Notes under the pieces: generated by a model
The model's database searches: none
What the model was told of the DNA's origin: nothing
The model's input: the letters and a program-made list of their open reading frames with translations, nothing else
Program-made: the position numbers and the translations under genes
Source: an uncultured Collinsella sp.
GTDB lineage: Bacteria; Actinomycetota; Coriobacteriia; Coriobacteriales; Coriobacteriaceae
Length of the DNA stretch: 55,963 bases
Direction: 5' to 3'
NCBI GenBank assembly: GCA_902491345.1
Contig: CABUHI010000014.1
Coordinates: 1-55,963 of the forward strand
Shown here: one piece after another, positions 50,293 to 55,963 of the stretch
Layout of the letters: each line of letters opens with the position of its first letter
How positions within the stretch are numbered: position 1 is the first letter of the stretch

Positions 50293-51168
50293 GTTAAGGA
50301 GTTGGGCCATGGCGTTGACGAATTTTTGGACTTGGAGGGTGGGCTCGAGCGGGTAGTGCAGAAAGACCGGCACCTCGCGGCCGCACAGGAACGGCACGCC
50401 CACAAAGGCTGGGTGCACCCCCGACCACGCTCCGCAGGTGAGCACCGCGTCGCCCTTTTCCTCCGCCTCGTTAAAGAGCGCAAAGTCAAAGCTGTCCACG
50501 TCGATCACGTCAACGCCGCCGTCGGCCAGAAGGTCGATGCGCAGACTGTCCATTGCGTCGTTGCCGTGACGGAGCACGCGCAGGCGCATGCCCTCTAAGT
50601 CGGCAACCGTGATGCGCGTCTTGCGCGCCAGCGGGCTCGTGCGCGGCAGGTCGATATAAAACGGCACGTTAACGATGCGAAGCTTTTGGCAGGCGTCGCC
50701 CCAGCGTGGGGTAGAAAAACTCGACTGCACCACATCGACCTCGCGGCCCAAGCTGCGCATGACGGTTTCGCGCTCGTCATAGAGGTCGCTTACCGGCACG
50801 ATCTCAAATCGCAGCGACGGTTCCAGATCGTGAATGTCCGACCACATCGACAGCGTCTGGCGCCCCGGACACATCATCGACACGCCCAGACGCACGGCCC
50901 CGCCATCGCCCGCCGCGCGTCGGGCACGGCGCAGCGCGTCCTCGGACTGCCGCATGATCGAACGTGCATCGTCCACCAGCAGAGCACCTGCCGGCGTCAC
51001 CTTAACACCAGAATGCGAGCGCTCGAACAACGTGATGCCAAACTCGGCCTCGAAGCCCGACACCTGCTTGACGAGCGCCGGGGTCGACACGCGCAATTTT
51101 GCCGCCGCCCGCGAGAAGCTTCCCAACTCAGCGGCGGCCGATATGGCCTCGAGTCGTCGATCGTACAC
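50290..51168 (-). CDS. LysR-family transcriptional regulator
   Basis: This 292-residue protein has an N-terminal helix-turn-helix (about 1-60: GSFSRAAAKLRVSTPALVKQV) and a periplasmic-binding-like co-inducer domain (about 90-292). The start is GTG with AGGAG six bases upstream. It is divergent from the SDR-MFS-oxidoreductase genes across a 233-bp gap and by the usual LysR arrangement probably activates them. The inducer is unknown. Confidence 0.9.
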   Translation of the reverse strand: MYDRRLEAISAAAELGSFSRAAAKLRVSTPALVKQVSGFEAEFGITLFERSHSGVKVTPAGALLVDDARSIMRQSEDALRRARRAAGDGGAVRLGVSMMCPGRQTLSMWSDIHDLEPSLRFEIVPVSDLYDERETVMRSLGREVDVVQSSFSTPRWGDACQKLRIVNVPFYIDLPRTSPLARKTRITVADLEGMRLRVLRHGNDAMDSLRIDLLADGGVDVIDVDSFDFALFNEAEEKGDAVLTCGAWSGVHPAFVGVPFLCGREVPVFLHYPLEPTLQVQKFVNAMAQLLN

Positions 51169-51348
51169 GTCAATCTCCTGTTTCCAGACGTATGCCCATG
51201 CACTGCCGAAGGGGGTCTTTTTGGCAGGTCACACACTCAATTAAAGGCGCATTGTCTTGCGAGCTATAAACCATTGGTTAACGCCATTCTAACAAATATG
51301 CAATTCACCTGCGCAAATGCAAAGCATACGATAACCAGCGAAAACCAC

Positions 51349-51375
51349 GTGGGTCGGTTAATGGGAGCGACCCAC
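51349..51375 (+). promoter_or_regulatory. Hairpin in the leader of the SDR operon
   Basis: A perfect 8-bp inverted repeat GTGGGTCG/CGACCCAC with an 11-nt loop lies 26 bp upstream of the SDR start codon, just before the ribosome-binding GAAGGGAAG. It could be an operator or an RNA structure affecting translation. Confidence 0.5.
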
Positions 51376-51401
51376 CGGGAGGCACAAGAAGGGAAGTTCC
51401 T

Positions 51402-52283
51402 ATGAGCAATTGGCTTAAGCTCGAGGGCGATGTCTGCGCCGTGACCGGCGCGCTCGGCGGTATGGGCGTCGAGATTTGCCGCGAGTTCGCCCGCAACGGC
51501 GCCAACGTCGTCCTGCTCGACCTGGACGAGGAGAAGGTCAAGGCCGCAGCCGCCGACCTCGCCGCCGAGTTTGGCATCCACGCCGAGGGCTACAAGATGA
51601 ACGCCACCGACGAGGCCGAGGTTCAGGCCGCCGTCGATGCCACCATCGCCGACTTCGGCCGCGTCGACGTCCTTGTCAACACCGCCGGCATCCTGCGCTT
51701 CGCCGCCATGGAGGACCTGCCGCTGAGCGACTGGGAGCAGGTGCTCAACGTCAACCTCACCGGTTACTTCATCACCTCGCAGCGCTTTGGTCGCGAGATG
51801 ATCAAGGCCGGCCAGGGTCGCCTGGTGCACATCTCGACCGTTGCCAGCCACTCCCCCGAGACGTTCTCGGGCGTGTACAGCTCCACCAAGGCGGGCGTCA
51901 ACATGATGTCCAAGATGCTGGCTGCCGAATGGGGCCCCTACGGCGTCCGCTCCAACTGCGTCGAGCCTTGCTTCGTTAAGACCCCGATGTCGGCCAACTT
52001 CTACGCCGACCCCGAGGTCGAGAAGAGCCGCAGCCGCCTGATCGCCACGCGCCGCATCGGCGAGGTCAGCGATATCGCCAACGCCGTCATGTTCCTGGCG
52101 TCCAAGCGCTCGGACTTTACCACCGGCGACGCCATCAAGGTCGACGGCGGCTTCTCCAACATGATGGGCGACCTCACCGCCAAGCCCGGCGGCCGTCGCG
52201 CCTATGCCGACAACTACCTTAAGAACAAGGGTGTCGAGCTCTGGTCCGATGAGTCCGGCGTCGCAAAGCCGACTGACCAGTAA
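51402..52283 (+). CDS. Short-chain dehydrogenase/reductase
   Basis: This 293-residue classical SDR has the cofactor motif TGALGGMG, NTAG, catalytic Ser in HISTVAS and the YSSTK Tyr-Lys pair. Asp at the end of the second strand (LLDLDEEK) favours NAD(H) over NADP(H). A C-terminal tail of about 35 residues extends past the usual end. The substrate, probably a sugar acid, polyol or steroid hydroxyl, cannot be fixed. It is the first of three genes with an OFA-type carrier and a Gfo/Idh/MocA enzyme. Confidence 0.88.
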   Translation: MSNWLKLEGDVCAVTGALGGMGVEICREFARNGANVVLLDLDEEKVKAAAADLAAEFGIHAEGYKMNATDEAEVQAAVDATIADFGRVDVLVNTAGILRFAAMEDLPLSDWEQVLNVNLTGYFITSQRFGREMIKAGQGRLVHISTVASHSPETFSGVYSSTKAGVNMMSKMLAAEWGPYGVRSNCVEPCFVKTPMSANFYADPEVEKSRSRLIATRRIGEVSDIANAVMFLASKRSDFTTGDAIKVDGGFSNMMGDLTAKPGGRRAYADNYLKNKGVELWSDESGVAKPTDQ

Positions 52284-52349
52284 ACCAACCTGACAGGGAG
52301 GCCCCGCGGACACGCCTGTTCCTCCCCCGTATCGATTAGAAAGAGTCCA

Positions 52350-53606
52350 ATGGCTTCCACCAACTCCAACAAGGGTCGCGCCGTCGTGCTTTCCGCCGCG
52401 TGCGTCACCATGTTCTTCATCAGCTCCATCGCGCTGTATTCCGTCGTGAGCAAGAACCTGCTCGCCGTCTACCCCGAGTGGTCCAGCGCTCTTACCTGGG
52501 CCTTCCCCGTCTTCCAGACCATCATGGCCGTGACGGGCATCTTCGCCGGCCGCATCTCCGATAAAATCGGCCCCCGCAACGTCGTGATCGCCGCCGCCGC
52601 GTGCTACGGCCTGGGCTGGTTCATGTCCGGCACCGTCACCGAGCCGTGGCAGTTCTACCTGTGGTTCTCGCTCGTCGCCGCCATCGGCAACGGCCTGGGC
52701 TACAACCCCGCGCTCACCACCGGCCAAAAGTGGTTCATCGACAAGAAGGGTCTCGCCTCCGGCATCACCCTGGCCGCTTCGACCGCCGGTCCCGCCGTGC
52801 TGTCCCCGGTGCTCGCCTCGCTGCTCATCCCGAGCCTGGGCATCTTTGGCGCCCTCAAGGCACTCGGCGTCATCTTCTTTGTGACGATCGCCGCCTCCGC
52901 CCTGTTCCTGAAGGCCCCCGAGGCCGGTTGGCTGCCCGAGGGCTTCGAGGCCCCCAAGGGTGGCGCACATGCCGGCACCTTCGGTGACCTCACCCCGGGC
53001 GAGATGGTCAAGACCCCGCGCTTCTGGGTCCTCATCGTCACCTTCGCCTTTGCCGCCACCGCGGGCACCCTGCTCGTGGGCAAGGTTGCCTCCATCGCCG
53101 CCGTCCAGCTCTTCGCCGACCCCACGAGCGCCGCGGCCGTCGCCCTCGGCGGTGTGGTGGTCTCCGTCAACACCTGCGCCAACCTGGTCGGTCGTCTGTC
53201 CTTTGGCCAGATCATCGACAAGCTCGGCGCCTATAAGTCGCTGCTCATCAGCCTTGTCGTCACCATCGTCGCGCTCGTCATCATGTCGATGAGCTTTACG
53301 CAGAGCATGTTCTTTGTGGCACTCGCCCTGCTCGGCTTTAGCTTTGGCGCCCTGCTCGTCATCTACCCGCCGCTCACCGGTGGCGCCTTTGGCACCAGCA
53401 ACATCGGCGTCAACTACGGCATCATGTTCCTGGGCTATGCCGCTTCCACCTGGATCAGCCAGCCCATCACCGCCGTGCTGTATCACGCCGAGGCCGGCAG
53501 CGCCGCCTACCAGCAGTCTTTCTACGGCGCCATTGTGATCGCCGCCATCGCCGTCGTGCTCACCGTCTACATGATGGTCTCCGACAGCAAGAAGAAGTCC
53601 GCTTAG
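52350..53606 (+). CDS. MFS transporter, oxalate/formate-antiporter-like family
   Basis: This 418-residue protein has twelve membrane helices and the OFA pattern: WAFPVFQTIMAVTGIFAGRISDK in helices 2-3, GNGLGYNPALTTGQKWFIDKKGLASG in the 4-5 region, and PEAGWLPEGF in the central loop. Members exchange small mono- or dicarboxylates. Here it presumably imports the substrate of the flanking oxidoreductases. The ATG at 52350 follows AAAGAG. It lies 66 bp after the SDR gene. Confidence 0.88.
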   Translation: MASTNSNKGRAVVLSAACVTMFFISSIALYSVVSKNLLAVYPEWSSALTWAFPVFQTIMAVTGIFAGRISDKIGPRNVVIAAAACYGLGWFMSGTVTEPWQFYLWFSLVAAIGNGLGYNPALTTGQKWFIDKKGLASGITLAASTAGPAVLSPVLASLLIPSLGIFGALKALGVIFFVTIAASALFLKAPEAGWLPEGFEAPKGGAHAGTFGDLTPGEMVKTPRFWVLIVTFAFAATAGTLLVGKVASIAAVQLFADPTSAAAVALGGVVVSVNTCANLVGRLSFGQIIDKLGAYKSLLISLVVTIVALVIMSMSFTQSMFFVALALLGFSFGALLVIYPPLTGGAFGTSNIGVNYGIMFLGYAASTWISQPITAVLYHAEAGSAAYQQSFYGAIVIAAIAVVLTVYMMVSDSKKKSA

Positions 53607-53614
53607 TAATTGCC

Positions 53615-53647
53615 AATGTGACAAAGGGACTGTCCCTTTGTCACATT
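53615..53647. repeat. P-family palindrome, copy 7 (perfect)
   Basis: 16-bp arms, AATGTGACAAAGGGAC and complement, surround a single T. It begins 9 bp after the MFS stop and lies inside the three-gene operon, ahead of the oxidoreductase ribosome site. Confidence 0.9.
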
Positions 53648-53675
53648 CCATCGCCAACAGTATTAAGGAGTCGAA

Positions 53676-54716
53676 ATGTCTGAGCTCAACCCCGTCCGCA
53701 TTGCCGTTATCGGTGCCGGCGCCATGGGTCGCAACCACATCCGCTTTGTCACCGAGGAGCCCGAGGCCGAGCTCGTCGCCATCGCCGACGCCTTTGAGGG
53801 CGCCCGCGCCACGGCCGAGGCCGCCGGCGTGCCTTTTTACACCGATCCCGCCCAGATGATGGACGAGGTCAAGCCCGAGGCCGTCATTATCGCCACCCCC
53901 AACGACCTGCACCTGGGCGTTGCTCGCGAGGCTGTGAAGCGCAACATCGTGCCGCTGGTCGAAAAGCCGATCTCCAACGATCTTGAGGATGCCCAGGCCT
54001 TCGCCGCCGAGGCCGAGACCGCCGGCGTGCCCGTGCTCGTGGGCCAGCACCGTCGCCACAACCCCTTCGTCAACAAAGCCAAGGAGATCATCGAGTCCGG
54101 CGAGCTGGGCAAGCTCACCGTATCGAGCTTCCACTACATGATCTATAAGAATGACGAGTACTTCGACGTCGAGTGGCGCCGCAAGAAGGGTGCCGGCCCG
54201 ATCCTGGTCAACCTGGTGCACGATGTCGACCTGCTCCGCTATCTGTTGGGCGAGCCCGTTGCCGTCCAGGGCATGCAGTCCAGCGCCGCCCGCGGTTTTG
54301 AGACCGAGGACTCCGCCGTGGTCAACGTCCGTTTTGCCGATGGCGCGCTTGCGAGCATGACCATCTCCGACGCCACCGCCAGCCCCTGGAACTGGGAGGC
54401 AACCGCTCGCGAGGACCCGCAGTACCGCCCCTTCGACGCCGACGCCTACTTTATTGGCGGAACCTTGGGTGCCCTTTCGCTGCCCCGCCTGCACCAGTTC
54501 TCCTACGACGGAGCCTCCAACTGGCACAAGCCGCTGCAGATGGAGATTCCGGCCGTCGACCCGGCGCTGCCGCACAAGATGCAGCTCAAGCACTTTGTGA
54601 AGGTCGTTCGCCGCGAGGTCGAGCCCGTCGTGACCCCCGCCGACAACGTTAAGACGCTCACGCTTCTCAACGCTATCAAGGAGGCCGCCGAGACTGGCCA
54701 GCTCGTCGAGCTGTAA
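53676..54716 (+). CDS. Gfo/Idh/MocA-family oxidoreductase
   Basis: This 346-residue protein has an N-terminal Rossmann domain (IAVIGAGAMGRNH, 9-21) and the family EKPIS Lys motif near residue 97. The C-terminal substrate domain carries NLVHDVDLLRYLLG, with the His/Asp pair used in catalysis. Such enzymes oxidise sugars, inositols or related hydroxy acids with NAD(P). The ATG at 53676 has AAGGAG five bases upstream. It probably works with the SDR and OFA carrier in one catabolic route. Confidence 0.9.
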   Translation: MSELNPVRIAVIGAGAMGRNHIRFVTEEPEAELVAIADAFEGARATAEAAGVPFYTDPAQMMDEVKPEAVIIATPNDLHLGVAREAVKRNIVPLVEKPISNDLEDAQAFAAEAETAGVPVLVGQHRRHNPFVNKAKEIIESGELGKLTVSSFHYMIYKNDEYFDVEWRRKKGAGPILVNLVHDVDLLRYLLGEPVAVQGMQSSAARGFETEDSAVVNVRFADGALASMTISDATASPWNWEATAREDPQYRPFDADAYFIGGTLGALSLPRLHQFSYDGASNWHKPLQMEIPAVDPALPHKMQLKHFVKVVRREVEPVVTPADNVKTLTLLNAIKEAAETGQLVEL

Positions 54717-54788
54717 TGCCTTAAGAGCGACCGCGGCAGAAACCCCATGCCGAGTCCCTCGGTCCGCCACCAATAAGCCCCTCTTCTT

Positions 54789-54825
54789 TGCCCCGCGAGC
54801 AGCCTCCTGTCCGCGGGGCATTTTG
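54789..54825 (+). terminator. Terminator of the SDR-MFS-oxidoreductase operon
   Basis: The stem TGCCCCGCG/CGCGGGGCA with a 14-nt loop is followed by TTTTG, 73 bp after the oxidoreductase stop. Confidence 0.8.
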
Positions 54826-54898
54826 CTACCTTGCCGACGATTTTTCTGGGGCGGGGGCTATTTTGCACCTCGGCTTGATTCGTTCGCCACGAAATGGG

Positions 54899-55032
54899 CC
54901 TATCTACTACGTTTAACCGACCGCCCTCAACCATGCCGAATTTCGCGAAATTAAAACCGCAGGTAGACGGGTTGCGTATTTTCGGAAAACCAGGGGATGG
55001 TCGACCCATACGGTTCAAACGTAGTAGATAGG
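54899..55032. repeat. Long inverted repeat between oxidoreductase and tex
   Basis: The arms CCTATCTACTACGTTT (54899-54914) and AAACGTAGTAGATAGG (55017-55032) are perfect and extend, with a 1-nt bulge, to CGGTT/AACCG. The loop is about 91-100 nt and contains AATTTCGCGAAATT. Fragments resembling E-family cores (GGGGCGGGGGCTA; GTCTTTTGGGACGGG) lie outside it at 54848 and 55060. Confidence 0.8.
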
Positions 55033-55127
55033 TCGTTTTCGCGGCGCGGCCCCAAAACAGTCTTTTGGGACGGGTGGTATCCTTGGTAGCCCTGTGCTGC
55101 AAACGCACCTTAAACGCAAGGAGTTTC

Positions 55128-55963
55128 ATGGATCTTATCGCCCAGCTCGCCCGCGAGCTCAACCTTAAGGCCGTCAATGTCGAGGCAGCCGTCAAGCTCA
55201 TCGACGAGGGCAACACCATCCCCTTTATCTCGCGCTACCGCAAGGAAGCCACGGGCGGCATGGACGACGTCGCCCTGCGCGCACTCGACGAGCGCCTGTC
55301 CTACCTGCGCAATCTTGAGCAGCGCAAAGAGGACGTCATCCTGCTCATCGACGCTCAGGGCAAGCTCACGCCCGAACTCGAACAGCAGATTCGCGAGGCC
55401 ACGCAGCTCCAGCGTGTCGAGGACCTCTACAAGCCCTACCGCAAAAAGCGCATGACCCGCGCGCAGAAGGCCCGCGAGGCGGGCTTGGAGCCGCTCGCCA
55501 ACATGATCATCATGCAGGCCTCGGCCAAGGGCAGCGCACTCGACGCCGCCGCGGCATACGTCAACGAGGAGGCTGGCTTCGACACGCCCGAGAAGGCGCT
55601 TGCCGGCGCAGCGGACATCGTGGCTGAGACGGTAGCCGAGGACCCCGAGAACGTCGCCGACCTTCGCGCCTTTACGCAAAACACCGCCGACATCGTCGTC
55701 GAGGCCACCGATCCCACCGAGAAGACTCCCTACGAGCCGTACTACAGCTATGACGAGCCACTGCGCCGTATACCCAACCACCGCGTGCTGGCTATCGACC
55801 GCGGTGAACGCGAGGGCAAGCTCCGTGTGCGCGTGAACGTCGACGGCGCTGCCGCCACGGCACGCCTCGGCAGCCGTTGGCCCCGACGCCAGGGCGTGTT
55901 TGCTCCCATCTTCGATGCCGCCATCGCCGACGGTTACAAGCGCCTCATGGCCCCCTCGCTGGA
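55128..55963 (+). CDS. tex: Tex-family RNA-binding transcription accessory protein (partial)
   Basis: The first 278 codons are present; the gene runs off the window, where about 700-770 residues are expected. The N-terminal helical domain matches Tex closely: IPFISRYRKEATGGMDD, RVEDLYKPYRKKR and RAQKAREAGLEPLA. Next comes the beginning of the YqgF-like RNase H-fold domain. Tex binds nucleic acids through a C-terminal S1 domain not seen here and affects transcription and rRNA-related processes. The ATG at 55128 has AAGGAG four bases upstream. Confidence 0.93.
   Translation, partial: MDLIAQLARELNLKAVNVEAAVKLIDEGNTIPFISRYRKEATGGMDDVALRALDERLSYLRNLEQRKEDVILLIDAQGKLTPELEQQIREATQLQRVEDLYKPYRKKRMTRAQKAREAGLEPLANMIIMQASAKGSALDAAAAYVNEEAGFDTPEKALAGAADIVAETVAEDPENVADLRAFTQNTADIVVEATDPTEKTPYEPYYSYDEPLRRIPNHRVLAIDRGEREGKLRVRVNVDGAAATARLGSRWPRRQGVFAPIFDAAIADGYKRLMAPSL

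Noticed and set aside
51264..54821. 1185-codon minus-strand open frame across the SDR, MFS and oxidoreductase genes
   Set aside because: It is antisense to three genes with intact motifs and ribosome sites. The translation is Gly/Asp/His-rich low complexity typical of shadow frames.

Overview
The window is high-GC DNA that reads like the chromosome of a gut actinobacterium of class Coriobacteriia. Collinsella is my best guess, from gene content, codon use, FctA-type pilins and many intergenic palindromes; this is an inference, not a database match. I see no rRNA, tRNA, phage, transposase or CRISPR array. Roughly the first two thirds is mostly on the minus strand.

Layout. 1-5.7 kb: homocysteine methyltransferase with a DtxR/MntR-type regulator, pepT, an LCP wall ligase and murA. 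5.8-12.7 kb: a complete F1Fo ATP synthase operon (atpIBEFHAGDC). 13-20 kb: upp, glpK, tsaC, a HigBA-like toxin-antitoxin pair, prmC and prfA. This is the old prfA-prmC-tsaC-upp-atp-murA gene string with extra genes inside it. 20-25.7 kb: an M20 peptidase with a polar amino-acid ABC importer, and an aldose-epimerase-like gene. 26.9-32.8 kb: MerR regulator, UbiX, UbiD, a DASS-type transporter, and a protein fusing an LpdD-like (UbiD chaperone) domain to an IDI-like Nudix domain. 32.9-39 kb: an MFS exporter, two AAA/DUF4143 ATPases, a low-molecular-weight phosphatase, a TIGR04076 protein and a pyridoxal kinase. 39.5-43.8 kb: MarR with a heterodimeric ABC exporter. 44.2-50.1 kb: a sortase-B pilus locus (large adhesin, SipA-like inactive signal peptidase, FctA-like pilin, sortase). 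50.3-54.7 kb: LysR divergent from an SDR, an OFA-type MFS carrier and a Gfo/Idh/MocA oxidoreductase. 55.1 kb to the end: the start of tex.

The strongest candidate for a new system is the UbiD locus. UbiX builds the prenylated-FMN cofactor from FMN and dimethylallyl monophosphate. The LpdD-like/IDI-like fusion would place a prenyl-donor enzyme on a cofactor or UbiD chaperone. Its IDI-like half keeps the metal ligands, has lost the catalytic cysteine and has regained the Nudix double glutamate, so it may be a phosphohydrolase that makes dimethylallyl monophosphate. The pilus locus is also informative: its signal-peptidase homologue has Glu and Gly where Ser and Lys are catalytic, as in streptococcal SipA, and the adhesin start carries two homopolymeric G tracts that could phase-vary.

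The intergenic DNA is unusually structured. At least five repeat families recur, several touching stop codons and several with compensatory changes in their stems. Both AAA/DUF4143 genes are preceded by three repeats at exactly 33-bp spacing, of unrelated sequence.
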